Source of the DNA: Pedobacter segetis
GTDB lineage: Bacteria; Bacteroidota; Bacteroidia; Sphingobacteriales; Sphingobacteriaceae
Direction of reading: 5' to 3'
Assembly (NCBI RefSeq): GCF_016623585.1
Contig: NZ_JAEHFY010000013.1
Location: 62,001-126,000, forward strand
DNA: 64,000 nt
The translations under genes and the position numbers were made by a program. Positions within the stretch are counted from its first letter, which is position 1, and the number at the start of each line of letters is the position of its first letter. The notes below the pieces were generated by a model. The model did not search any database. It was given only the letters and a program-made list of their open reading frames with translations, and had not been told where the DNA came from. This document shows positions 25,009 to 33,973 of the stretch, piece by piece.

Positions 25009-26109
25009 ATGGCAAAAAGAATAATCATAAGCGGAGGCGGCACCGGAGGACATATCTTCCCTGCTATCGCTATAGCCAATGCTTTGAAAAAGCTTGATGC
25101 CAAAACAGAGATTTTATTTGTTGGTGCTTTGGGAAGAATGGAGATGGAGAAAGTTCCGGCCGCGGGCTATCAAATCATTGGGTTAGATATTCAAGGTTTT
25201 CAAAGAAGTGGCTTGGCAAAAAATTTATTGTTGCCATTTAAGATCATTGGCAGCTTGTTAAAATCGTTTAAGATCATCAATAATTTTAAACCAGATGCCG
25301 TGGTTGGTGTAGGGGGCTATGCTTCAGGGCCATTGTTATATGCGGCATCGTTAAAAAAAATACCTTATCTAATACAAGAACAGAATTCTTATGCTGGGGT
25401 AACCAATAAATTCTTAGGTAAATCGGCAAAGAAAATTTGTGTCGCGTTTGATGGGATGAACAAGTTTTTCCCCGCAGATAAAATCATAAAAACCGGAAAC
25501 CCAGTTAGGGAAAATGCTATTGCGGTAGAGGGTAAAAGAGAAGAAGCTATTGAATATTTTGGGCTAGACCCCGATAAAAAAACAATCTTGGTTGTTGGCG
25601 GCAGTTTAGGCGCAGGCACTTTAAATAATAGTATGATGGCCGGGCTCGAAACTTTTAAAGAAAACCAAGTACAATTGATCTGGCAAACAGGCAAATTCTA
25701 TTATAAAAGCATCATCGAAAGATATGGCAATCAATCAAAAGCAGAGGGAATCAGGATTTATGAGTTCTTAGACAGAATGGATTTGGCCTTTGCCATTGCA
25801 GATGTAATTATCTCTAGGGCCGGTGCGGGCACCATTGCCGAGCTTTGTTTGGTGAATAAGCCAGTGGTTTTAGTGCCTTCGCCAAACGTGGCAGAAGATC
25901 ATCAGACTAAAAACGCAAATGCGTTGGTAAGTAAAGATGCCGCTATTTTAATAGTAGATCGCCATGCCGAGTCGGAATTGGTGGATCAAACGATGAAATT
26001 ATTAAGGGACGAGGATAAAATGGTTTCTCTTGCTAATAATATCGCAAAAATGGGTTTGGCCAAAGCCGATGAATTGATAGCTAACCAAGTAATTAATATC
26101 GCAAAATAA
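25009..26109 (+). CDS. murG: Lipid II synthase (N-acetylglucosaminyltransferase MurG)
   Basis: Peripheral membrane GT-B enzyme that transfers GlcNAc to lipid I. The N-terminal GGGTGGHIFPAIAIANAL loop, GVGGYASGP, QEQNSYAGVTNK, the GGSLGAGTLN donor-site loop, SRAGAGTIAEL and PSPNVAEDHQTKNA are all present. The ATG at 25009 (366 aa, MAKRIIISGGG) is preferred; ATG at 25000 inside the upstream repeat would add three residues (MRL). Confidence 0.96.
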   Translation: MAKRIIISGGGTGGHIFPAIAIANALKKLDAKTEILFVGALGRMEMEKVPAAGYQIIGLDIQGFQRSGLAKNLLLPFKIIGSLLKSFKIINNFKPDAVVGVGGYASGPLLYAASLKKIPYLIQEQNSYAGVTNKFLGKSAKKICVAFDGMNKFFPADKIIKTGNPVRENAIAVEGKREEAIEYFGLDPDKKTILVVGGSLGAGTLNNSMMAGLETFKENQVQLIWQTGKFYYKSIIERYGNQSKAEGIRIYEFLDRMDLAFAIADVIISRAGAGTIAELCLVNKPVVLVPSPNVAEDHQTKNANALVSKDAAILIVDRHAESELVDQTMKLLRDEDKMVSLANNIAKMGLAKADELIANQVINIAK

Positions 26110-27465
26110 ATGATGGATTTGAATAACATAAAACGAGTTTACCTGATCGGTATAGGCGGGATCGGGATGAGTGGGCTCGCTCGTTATTTTCATCAAAAAG
26201 GATACCTGGTTTGCGGCTATGATAAAACACCAACGGGCCTTACACAGTCTTTAATGAAAGAAGGTATCTGTATTTCTTATGAGGATGAGGCAGATCTTAT
26301 CCCTATATCTTTCCAAAAGAAGGATAATGAAACGCTGATCGTTTATACACCCGCCATCCCTTTAGACAGCAAAATCCAAAAATATTTTAAGATTAATGGT
26401 TTCGAGCTTTATAAGCGTTCCCAAGTTTTGGGGATGATATCTAAAGGTTTGTTTACCATCGCCGTAGCCGGAACGCATGGCAAAACCACTACAAGCAGCT
26501 TGATCACACATCTATTAAAATGCGGGGATATTGATTGTTCTGCATTTTTGGGAGGTATCGCAACCAATTACAATTCTAATCTTTTGATCGGTAAAAGCGA
26601 TGTATTGGTGGTTGAAGCAGATGAGTTTGACCGTTCTTTTTTAACGCTACATCCAGATTTGGCGGTTATCACTTCTATGGATGCCGATCATTTGGATATT
26701 TATGGGGCAGAAGAACAATTACATGAATCTTTTCTGCAGTTTGCAAAGCAGGTAAAAGATAAAGGCGGATTAATTTATAGGGAAGGGTTAAACCTTGAGA
26801 ATGGTACAACTTACGCTTTATCATCATCGGCGAAAGCCAAAGGATTAAATGTAAGAATTGAGGATGGCATCTTCTTTTTCGATTTTGAAAATGAAAACAC
26901 CAGCATAAAAGATCTAGAATTAGGCTTGCCGGGGAAACACAACGTAGAAAATGCGGTTGCTGCGGTAGAAATTGCGTTAAAAATGAAATTGAATGTTGAT
27001 CAAATAAGATTAGGATTATCTTCATTTAAAGGAGTAAAACGCAGGTTTGAGTATCATGTAAAAGCTGAGAGAATTTACATTGATGATTATGCACACCATC
27101 CGGCCGAGTTAAAAGCTTGTTTTGAGGCTGTAAGGTCATTATACCCAAATAAGAAACTGACGGTTATTTTTCAACCGCATCTTTTCTCTAGAACAAGAGA
27201 TTTTGAACAAGATTTTGTAAAAGTCTTAAACACGGTTGATGAATTGATTTTATTGGACATCTACCCTGCAAGGGAGAAACCGATCATAGGTGTTAGCAGC
27301 CAGGTTTTGGCCAATCAGATGGATAGCGATAAGGTAAGGGTTTGTGGAAAAGAAGAAACGCTAGAAATTATCAGAAATGAAAACCCACCGCTACTTTTAA
27401 CGGTTGGTGCGGGCGATATCGATACTTTGGTTTTACCTATCAAAAACGTAATGAACCATGTTTAA
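26110..27465 (+). CDS. murC: UDP-N-acetylmuramate:L-alanine ligase
   Basis: First Mur ligase, adding L-Ala to UDP-MurNAc. Of 451 aa: IGIGGIGMSGLARYFHQKG at the N-terminus, ATP loop AVAGTHGKTTTSS, VVEADEFDRSF, ITSMDADHLDIYG, RRFEYH, DDYAHHPAELKA and the FQPHLFSRTRDF block. It starts directly after the murG stop; a second ATG at 26113 is equally possible. In this phylum murC normally stands next to ftsQ, as here, and the ends overlap by 8 bases. Confidence 0.97.
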   Translation: MMDLNNIKRVYLIGIGGIGMSGLARYFHQKGYLVCGYDKTPTGLTQSLMKEGICISYEDEADLIPISFQKKDNETLIVYTPAIPLDSKIQKYFKINGFELYKRSQVLGMISKGLFTIAVAGTHGKTTTSSLITHLLKCGDIDCSAFLGGIATNYNSNLLIGKSDVLVVEADEFDRSFLTLHPDLAVITSMDADHLDIYGAEEQLHESFLQFAKQVKDKGGLIYREGLNLENGTTYALSSSAKAKGLNVRIEDGIFFFDFENENTSIKDLELGLPGKHNVENAVAAVEIALKMKLNVDQIRLGLSSFKGVKRRFEYHVKAERIYIDDYAHHPAELKACFEAVRSLYPNKKLTVIFQPHLFSRTRDFEQDFVKVLNTVDELILLDIYPAREKPIIGVSSQVLANQMDSDKVRVCGKEETLEIIRNENPPLLLTVGAGDIDTLVLPIKNVMNHV

Positions 27466-28324
27466 ACGTATCAATTGGAAAGCGGTAGGGATTATGTTTG
27501 TTTGGCTTTTAAGCCTTTCTGGCGTAATTACTTTGATGAGTTTTATCAAAATAAAGAAAGCAGAAAACACCTGCCAAAAGGTAGAAGTAATATTGCCCGG
27601 CAACCAGTTTTTTGTAGAGCGGGCAGAGATTGATGATATATTAAAAGATAAAAATGGTTTGTTGGTGGGTAGGCGTTTAGAGAATATCAATATCCAAAAA
27701 TTAGAAGATAAATTAAAGGCCAACCCATTTATAGAATATGCGAAAGTATATATAGATATGGATGGGGTACTTCATGCTGATGTTAAGCAAAGGGTACCTG
27801 TTTTAAGGATTTTGAACATGGTTGGGCAAGATTTTTACGTTGATCAAAATGGTTTAAAAATCCCTTTATCAGATTACTTTACCGCAAGGGTTTTGGTGGC
27901 TAACGGTGCAATATTAGAAAGTTATAACGATAAAATAGATACTTTAAAAACACAGGTGGCAAAAGATTTATTTACAACCGCCAAGTTTATAGATGCAGAT
28001 AGTTTATGGAGCAGGCAAATTGTACAGATTTATGTTAACAACCAAAAAGACATGGAGTTGGTGCCAAGGGTAGGGAAGCAAAAAATAATTTTGGGCAATG
28101 CAGATTTAATTGATGAGAAGTTTAGAAATCTCCTAATTTTTTATAAACAAGCTATACCAAAAGTTGGCTGGGACGCTTACAGTACCATAAACTTAAAATT
28201 TAAAAATCAAATTGTTTGTGTAAAAGCAGATTCTACTTTAATAAAAAAGAAACCTATCGAGATAAAGCCCGATAGTGCAGCAAACCAAATTATATCAAAA
28301 GATTCAACAAATAATATATACTGA
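27458..28324 (+). CDS. ftsQ: FtsQ-like cell division protein
   Basis: A 288-aa bitopic protein: a short cytoplasmic N-terminus, one helix (about residues 8-27) and a periplasmic part with a POTRA-like segment (about residues 40-110, including VERAEIDDIL and IEYAKVYIDMDGVLHADVKQRVPVLRI). It links the cytoplasmic division ring to the septal synthases through FtsL and FtsB. Similarity is moderate; synteny between murC and ftsA supports the call. The last 25 residues are low-complexity and charged. Confidence 0.9.
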   Translation: MFKRINWKAVGIMFVWLLSLSGVITLMSFIKIKKAENTCQKVEVILPGNQFFVERAEIDDILKDKNGLLVGRRLENINIQKLEDKLKANPFIEYAKVYIDMDGVLHADVKQRVPVLRILNMVGQDFYVDQNGLKIPLSDYFTARVLVANGAILESYNDKIDTLKTQVAKDLFTTAKFIDADSLWSRQIVQIYVNNQKDMELVPRVGKQKIILGNADLIDEKFRNLLIFYKQAIPKVGWDAYSTINLKFKNQIVCVKADSTLIKKKPIEIKPDSAANQIISKDSTNNIY

Positions 28325-28326
28325 TC

Positions 28327-29670
28327 ATGGAAAAAAGTATAACCAAACCATCAAAAAGCTCATCTATAGTTGTAGGGCTAGATATTGGCACAACAAAAAT
28401 TTGCGTTATCGTTGGCAGGCGCAATGAGCATGGTAAAATCGAAGTTTTAGGTTTGGGCAAGGCCGAATCCGCTGGCGTTACCAGGGGGATCGTTTCTAAT
28501 ATTGCCAAAACCGTGAAAGGAATTGTACAAGCGGTAGAAGAAGGTAGTGCCCAATCTAATGTGGATGTTAAAATAGTGAACGTTGGTATTGCAGGCCAAC
28601 ACATTAAAAGTTTACAACACAGGGGTATTTTAACCAGAAAAGATTTAAGCAACGAAATCTCTAAAAGAGACATCGATAAATTGATAGACGATATGTACAA
28701 ACTGGCCATGAACCCGGGCGAGGAGATCATACACGTTTTACCTCAAGAGTTTACGGTTGATAACGAGCCAGGGATAAAAGATCCCGTGGGCATGGCGGGA
28801 GTAAGGTTAGAGGCAAACTTCCATATCATTACAGGCCAGGTTACGGCAATCAAAAACATCATGAAATGCGTAGATCAAGCCAGCTTAGAAACCCAAGACC
28901 TAATTTTAGAGCCTTTGGCATCCTCAGAATCTGTATTGAGCGAAGAAGAGAAAGAGGCGGGGGTTGTTTTGGTTGATATTGGCGGCGGTACAACAGATGT
29001 GGCCATTTTCCATGAAGGCATCATCAGGCATACTGCCGTTATCCCTTTCGGGGGAAATAGCGTAACCGAAGATATTAGGGAAGGTTGCTCTGTAATGCGC
29101 AACCAAGCAGAATTGTTGAAGGTAAAATTTGGATCTGCCTTGGCAGAAGAAAATAAAGAGAACGAGATTATTTGTGTGCCGGGTTTAAGAGGCAGGGAAC
29201 CTAAAGAGATTTCTGTAAAAAACTTGGCATTTGTGATCCAAGCCAGGATGGAAGAAATTATAGACCATGTACATTACGAGATTAAATCTTCTGGTTATGA
29301 GAAAAAACTGATCGGCGGTATAGTGGTAACTGGTGGTGGCGCATTATTGAAACATCTGCCACAATTAATTGAGTATGTAACAGGTTTAGATTGTAGGGTT
29401 GGTTATCCAAATGAGCATCTGGCTAAAAACGAGACTTTATCAAAGAACATTTATGAAGATCTAAAAAGCCCGATGTATGCCACCGGTATTGGCTTGTTGA
29501 TCAAGGGGATTGAAAAAGAAGAGCTAAACTCGCAATTAGAAAACAGGCCAGCTAAAAAAATAGATGCGGTAGAAACACCCCGCAAAAACAGAGGGCTGTT
29601 TGCTTCATTGTTAGAAGGCACCAAAAAATTCATTAAGGATGATATATCCGACCAGGATTTTTTAAAGTAG
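28327..29670 (+). CDS. ftsA: Cell division protein FtsA
   Basis: Actin-like ATPase that tethers FtsZ filaments to the membrane. Of 447 aa: phosphate 1 motif VGLDIGTTKICVIVG, the 1C domain (about residues 90-170), VDIGGGTTDVAIF, and the adenosine motif GGIVVTGGGALLKHLP. The C-terminal tail (about residues 395-447) ends in a basic amphipathic stretch (RKNRGLFASLLEGTKKFIK) that fits membrane targeting. It starts 2 bases after ftsQ. Confidence 0.96.
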   Translation: MEKSITKPSKSSSIVVGLDIGTTKICVIVGRRNEHGKIEVLGLGKAESAGVTRGIVSNIAKTVKGIVQAVEEGSAQSNVDVKIVNVGIAGQHIKSLQHRGILTRKDLSNEISKRDIDKLIDDMYKLAMNPGEEIIHVLPQEFTVDNEPGIKDPVGMAGVRLEANFHIITGQVTAIKNIMKCVDQASLETQDLILEPLASSESVLSEEEKEAGVVLVDIGGGTTDVAIFHEGIIRHTAVIPFGGNSVTEDIREGCSVMRNQAELLKVKFGSALAEENKENEIICVPGLRGREPKEISVKNLAFVIQARMEEIIDHVHYEIKSSGYEKKLIGGIVVTGGGALLKHLPQLIEYVTGLDCRVGYPNEHLAKNETLSKNIYEDLKSPMYATGIGLLIKGIEKEELNSQLENRPAKKIDAVETPRKNRGLFASLLEGTKKFIKDDISDQDFLK

Positions 29671-29730
29671 TTTTCAACATGGCGTAAGTTTTCCACACAA
29701 TTAACATTTGTGGAAAACTAATGTGGAAAA
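29671..29730. promoter_or_regulatory. DnaA-box-like cluster before ftsZ
   Basis: Within the ftsA-ftsZ spacer, TTTTCCACA (29689-29697) and inverted TGTGGAAAA at 29709-29717 and 29722-29730 each fit the relaxed DnaA-box consensus TTWTNCACA. TTTTCAACA (29671-29679) is one base off. The inner pair extends to a perfect 11-bp inverted repeat, AGTTTTCCACA with TGTGGAAAACT, with an 11-base spacer. An alternative reading is an RNA hairpin, or an operator for another dimeric regulator. Confidence 0.55.
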
Positions 29731-29796
29731 TTATTTAATATTACGGGTAGATTAAGTCAGATTAAAATAAAAACTTACTAACTGATAATTAAGGAT

Positions 29797-31431
29797 ATGC
29801 AGTTTGAAATGTTAAAAGAAAAGTCATCCATCATCAAAGTAATTGGTGTGGGCGGTGGCGGTGGTAATGCGGTAAACCACATGTACAGGCAAGGAATTAC
29901 AGGTGTAGATTTTATTATCTGTAATACCGATGCGCAAGCTTTAGAGCTAAGCCCAATCCCTAATAAGGTGCAATTGGGTGCTAGTTTAACAGAGGGTATG
30001 GGAGCAGGTTCTATCCCGGAAGTGGGTAAAAACTCTGCAATAGAGAATATCGACGATGTGAAGGAAATGCTGGGCGCAAACACCCGCATGCTTTTTATAA
30101 CAGCAGGAATGGGCGGCGGCACCGGAACCGGGGCAAGTCCTATTATTGCCAAAGCGGCAAAAGAATTAGATATCCTTACTGTTGCTATAATTACAACTCC
30201 GTTTTCTTTTGAGGGCAAACGTAGAAAAATGCAAGCCGAAGAAGGTTTGGAAGAACTGAAAAAATATGTAGATTCTTACTTGGTTATCTCTAATGATCGC
30301 CTACGCGAGATATTTGGCAACCTAACTTTAGGTTCTGCATTTGGCCAAGCCGATGATATTTTAACTACCGCTGCAAAAGGGATTGCAGAAATCATTACCG
30401 TTCCCGGTTATATAAACGTGGATTTTAAAGATGTGCGTACCGTAATGAAAGATAGCGGTGTAGCCATTATGGGCAGTTTTTCTGCCGAAGGCGAAAACAG
30501 GGCTTTAAGAGCGGTTGAAGGGGCTTTGGCTTCTCCATTATTAAAAGATAACGAGATTGAAGGCGCAAGATATATCTTGTTGAATATCAGCTCTGGAGAT
30601 AAGGAAGTAACCATGGATGAGGTTAGTATCATCACAGATTTTATACAAGAACAAGCAGGCCTTTCTGCCGATTTAATTTGGGGAAATTGTACCGATCCAG
30701 AATTGGGAGATAATGTTTCCGTAACCATTATCGCTACTGGTTTCCAAACGCAAGAAGAAAGAGAGCAAAGCAAGCAAAGTGCACCAAAGAAACAATTCTT
30801 AACAACAGATACTCCTTTGATAAGGCCAATAAATGAGTTCTCTAAAAAAGTAGAGCCAATTGTTGAGAAGGAAGAAAATCAGCCGGTTGTTTTAGCAAAA
30901 GACGAAGAGGCCAAAAAACAAGCCGACTTATTTGCAGAGATTCCGTTTGTATCTGCAAAGCAACAAACAGAAGAAAAATTAGAAGATGTGGTTAAGCATC
31001 AGTTGTTTGATTTAGAAAAGGAAGAAGAACAAGAAACAGAAACAGATAACTTTGGTTTCAGCATGAAACTTTCTGAATCTGAATTTGCACAACCATTAGC
31101 TCAGCTTGAAGAAACACAAGAAGAAGAAGAAGAGGAGGAGGAAGTTATCACTGCTAGTGTTGATGATCACAAAACCGATGAATCTATGGAAGAGCAATTG
31201 CGCAAATCTAAAGAACGTATTTTACGCCTTAAAGATTTAAGCATGAAGTTGCGTTCTACCTCTGGCTTGCAAGAACTAGAGAACGAACCTGCTTATAAAA
31301 GAAGGCAAACACAGCTAAAGGAAGTACCGCATTCTTCAGATTCTCATGTTTCTAGGTTTACTTTAAGCAATGAAGATGGCCAAACAGAGATAAGGCAAAA
31401 CAATTCTTTTTTACATGATAATGTAGATTGA
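29797..31431 (+). CDS. ftsZ: Cell division protein FtsZ
   Basis: Tubulin-like GTPase that forms the division ring. The GTPase core covers about residues 10-320: IGVGGGGGNAVNHM, NTDAQAL, the signature GGGTGTGASPIIA and TTPFSFEGKRR, DDILTTAAKGI. At 544 aa it is much longer than the E. coli protein. The extra 200 or so residues form a low-complexity, Glu-rich linker (a run of eight Glu near residue 435) before a basic region and tail. A 126-base spacer with inverted repeats separates it from ftsA. A terminator follows. Confidence 0.97.
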   Translation: MQFEMLKEKSSIIKVIGVGGGGGNAVNHMYRQGITGVDFIICNTDAQALELSPIPNKVQLGASLTEGMGAGSIPEVGKNSAIENIDDVKEMLGANTRMLFITAGMGGGTGTGASPIIAKAAKELDILTVAIITTPFSFEGKRRKMQAEEGLEELKKYVDSYLVISNDRLREIFGNLTLGSAFGQADDILTTAAKGIAEIITVPGYINVDFKDVRTVMKDSGVAIMGSFSAEGENRALRAVEGALASPLLKDNEIEGARYILLNISSGDKEVTMDEVSIITDFIQEQAGLSADLIWGNCTDPELGDNVSVTIIATGFQTQEEREQSKQSAPKKQFLTTDTPLIRPINEFSKKVEPIVEKEENQPVVLAKDEEAKKQADLFAEIPFVSAKQQTEEKLEDVVKHQLFDLEKEEEQETETDNFGFSMKLSESEFAQPLAQLEETQEEEEEEEEVITASVDDHKTDESMEEQLRKSKERILRLKDLSMKLRSTSGLQELENEPAYKRRQTQLKEVPHSSDSHVSRFTLSNEDGQTEIRQNNSFLHDNVD

Positions 31432-31455
31432 TAAACACAAAACTTAGAATAACAG

Positions 31456-31478
31456 ACCACCTTTTGGGTGGTTTTTTT
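31456..31478 (+). terminator. Rho-independent terminator of the division cluster
   Basis: ACCACC (31456-31461) pairs with GGTGGT (31467-31472) across a 5-base loop, followed by seven T. It is 25 bases after the ftsZ stop and just before the convergent TetR gene. Confidence 0.85.
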
Positions 31479-31483
31479 ATGCT

Positions 31484-32170
31484 TTATGCTTTACCTTTTT
31501 CTAGCGCAGAAAATGCTAGGTTTTCTAAAAATGCTCTCACAAAACCTAGGCTCTCTTCTTTTGACGAGTCGGTTAAAGAAGGTAGGTTTCTCATAAAAAA
31601 ATCTTGAAAGTGCGCCATTTCTATTAATGTGCTAGATAAAGAGCGTGGGTATGTATAATTTGGGTTATAAGATAGTATAACATCGCTAATACGCTGACAG
31701 AGATTTTTGTAAGGTTTAAATAATTGTTCTTTGTTATCTTCAGAAACATGCTTTGTCAAATATACCTTAGATGCTTCTGCGATAATAATTTCATGAAGGT
31801 CTTCTAAATTGATGTCGTGGATACTGCTTTGGTTCTCTTCTAATTGCCAGGTCAATATCTTTATGATGGTCTTTATTTTTATGGAGGCATCGGCAACGTT
31901 ATTGGTATTAAAAAGCACCTGATAATCTAACCAATGCCAATACCAAGACACAATGTAGTTTAATAAACGGTGCTTGTTTTCAAAATAACGATATATGGTA
32001 GCTTCTGTAGTACCAATTTCTTCCGCCAATTTTTTAAAGGTAAAGGCCTCAAAACCAATTTTCCTTATTAGGTACGTTCCTTTGATGATAATACGCTTTC
32101 CAATCTCGCTCTGCTCGGGATCTTTCAGATAAAGCTTGCCGTTCATTTTAGGATGTAACTGCCACTCCAT
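31484..32170 (-). CDS. TetR/AcrR-family transcriptional regulator
   Basis: A 228-aa regulator with an N-terminal TetR helix-turn-helix: IIIKGTYLIRKIGFEAFTFKKLAEEIGTTEATIYRYFENKHRLL is readable in overlapping parts at about residues 27-70. An all-helical ligand/dimerisation domain follows. It is divergent from the ABC exporter operon with 125 bases between, so it probably controls that operon and itself. The ligand is unknown. Confidence 0.87.
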   Translation of the reverse strand: MEWQLHPKMNGKLYLKDPEQSEIGKRIIIKGTYLIRKIGFEAFTFKKLAEEIGTTEATIYRYFENKHRLLNYIVSWYWHWLDYQVLFNTNNVADASIKIKTIIKILTWQLEENQSSIHDINLEDLHEIIIAEASKVYLTKHVSEDNKEQLFKPYKNLCQRISDVILSYNPNYTYPRSLSSTLIEMAHFQDFFMRNLPSLTDSSKEESLGFVRAFLENLAFSALEKGKA

Positions 32171-32222
32171 AAATTCCTATCTTTTGCTGCAAATATATAT
32201 CTTTTCGACATAAAATTAAGCG

Positions 32223-32277
32223 TTACTTTTGTTTGTGATAGTAATGCTATTAATAGTAAAAGTAATTTATATCTTTG
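32223..32277. promoter_or_regulatory. Candidate exporter promoter and TetR operator
   Basis: TATCTTTG at 32270-32277 matches the Bacteroidota -7 consensus TAnnTTTG, 19 bases before the exporter ATG. Upstream lie an outer inverted repeat, TTACTTTT (32223-32230) with AAAAGTAA (32258-32265), and a smaller inner one, ATAG-N5-CTAT. On the opposite strand TATATTTG (32190-32197) could serve the regulator gene. The operator assignment is inferred from position and symmetry. Confidence 0.35.
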
Positions 32278-32295
32278 TAAGATAGCTATACCAAC

Positions 32296-33972
32296 ATGAC
32301 GGATAAACAATCATTAAGAGCTGCAATTAAAAAGCTATTTCAATTGATCAATCTCGAAAAGAACGAGATTAAAAATGTTTACATCTATGCCGTTTTAAAT
32401 GGGGCAATAATATTATCGCTTCCTTTGGGTATCCAAGCTATTATAAACTTAATGTTTGGGGTTACCATAAGCACCTCTTTAGTGGTAATGATCGCCTTGG
32501 TTATTTTTGGGGTTTTCATGAATGGTGTTTTTCAAATTAAACAAATGAGGGTAATAGAGAATTTGCAACAGCGCATTTTTACCCGGTTAACCTTTTCTTA
32601 TGCTTACCGCATCCCCAAGATCGATTTGTTAAGCATCGATAAATATTATCTGCCAGAATTGGTAAATAGGTTTTTTGATACCGCCAGTTTGCAAAAGGGC
32701 CTTTCTAAATTACTGTTAGATTTACCAACAGCTACCATCCAAGTACTTTTTGGGCTTATATTATTAGGCTTTTATCATCCCATATTTATATTATTTGGGG
32801 TTTTACTCTTAATTATCGGTGTGGTTATATTTTATATGAGCAGCTCAAAAGGATTTACTAGCAGCATCCAAGAGTCGGATTTTAAGTATCAAGTAGCCTA
32901 CTGGTTAGAAGAAATTAGCAGAAGCATCAAAACCTTCAAATTTAACCAAAAATCAGACCTGCACTTAAAAAAAACAGATGAATTGGTAAAGGGCTATCTC
33001 GATTCTAGAAACCAGCATTTTTCTGTTTTGATATTTCAATATCGGGTAATCATTGGCTTTAAGGTAATCATAACGGCGGCGATGTTGATCGTTGGCGCTT
33101 TTCTTTTTATCAACCAAATCATTAACCTTGGCCAGTTCATAGCCACAGAGATCATTATTATAACCATCATCAACGCCATAGAAAAATTGATCGTTAGTTT
33201 AGAGGTGGTTTATGATGTATTAACATCGTTAGAGAAAATAAACAAGGTATTGGATAAGCCTCAAGATAATGAAAATGCTTTGATCGGCCTTAAAAACTGG
33301 CCAAAAACAGCAGGTATAAAAATTACCGCTAAAAACTTAAATTTTGGATATGGCGAAGACGGTTTGGTGCTAAAAGATTTGAATTTATCTGTTGAGGCGG
33401 GAGAAAAAATATGTATCAAAGGTTTTGAAGGATCGGGTAAATCTACGTTGATAAAAGTTTTAACCGGTATGTGGCCAAATTATATCGGACAGTTAACTTA
33501 TAATGACATACCTCTTAGTAACCTATCACAAGGGATTTTACATAAAGAGGTAGCGTTTTACCTAAGTGAGGACGAACTTTTTTCTGGGACTATATTAGAA
33601 AACATTACGGTTGGCGATACCGATGTGAACATAGATGAGTTGCAAAAAATAATAAGCTTGGTAGGCCTGTCTGATTTTGTTAACACGAAACAAAAAGGGC
33701 TTGATACTTTGATCGATCCGCAGGGTAAAAGATTATCTTTCAATGTTGCAAAAAAGATATTGATTGCGAGGTGCTTATTTAAAAAACCTTCGTTGATGCT
33801 AATAGAAGGAGGCTTTTCTGGTATAGATCAACTATCAAAAGTTAAAATAGAAAACCACTTGGTATCCAAAAATAATCCCTTAACACTTATTGTTATCAGT
33901 AATGATGATATTTTTTCTGCCAAGTGCGATAAGGTTTTTAGCATGAATAGCGGTAACATCAAAATTGTTTAA
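32296..33972 (+). CDS. Type I secretion-like ABC exporter with a degenerate ATPase domain
   Basis: A 558-aa half-transporter: six predicted helices (about residues 30-300), then a nucleotide-binding domain. No peptidase C39 domain is present. Walker A is intact (GFEGSGKST, 376-384). The other motifs are changed: the Q-loop position is Glu (YLSED, 422-426), the signature LSGGQ is LSFNV (480-484), Walker B with catalytic Glu reads LMLIEGG (500-506), and the H-loop His is Asn (VISND, 533-537). The D-loop survives as SGID. With HlyD and TolC genes behind it, this is a tripartite export system for an unknown substrate, but energy coupling is in doubt. Confidence 0.88.
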   Translation: MTDKQSLRAAIKKLFQLINLEKNEIKNVYIYAVLNGAIILSLPLGIQAIINLMFGVTISTSLVVMIALVIFGVFMNGVFQIKQMRVIENLQQRIFTRLTFSYAYRIPKIDLLSIDKYYLPELVNRFFDTASLQKGLSKLLLDLPTATIQVLFGLILLGFYHPIFILFGVLLLIIGVVIFYMSSSKGFTSSIQESDFKYQVAYWLEEISRSIKTFKFNQKSDLHLKKTDELVKGYLDSRNQHFSVLIFQYRVIIGFKVIITAAMLIVGAFLFINQIINLGQFIATEIIIITIINAIEKLIVSLEVVYDVLTSLEKINKVLDKPQDNENALIGLKNWPKTAGIKITAKNLNFGYGEDGLVLKDLNLSVEAGEKICIKGFEGSGKSTLIKVLTGMWPNYIGQLTYNDIPLSNLSQGILHKEVAFYLSEDELFSGTILENITVGDTDVNIDELQKIISLVGLSDFVNTKQKGLDTLIDPQGKRLSFNVAKKILIARCLFKKPSLMLIEGGFSGIDQLSKVKIENHLVSKNNPLTLIVISNDDIFSAKCDKVFSMNSGNIKIV

Positions 33973-33973
33973 T

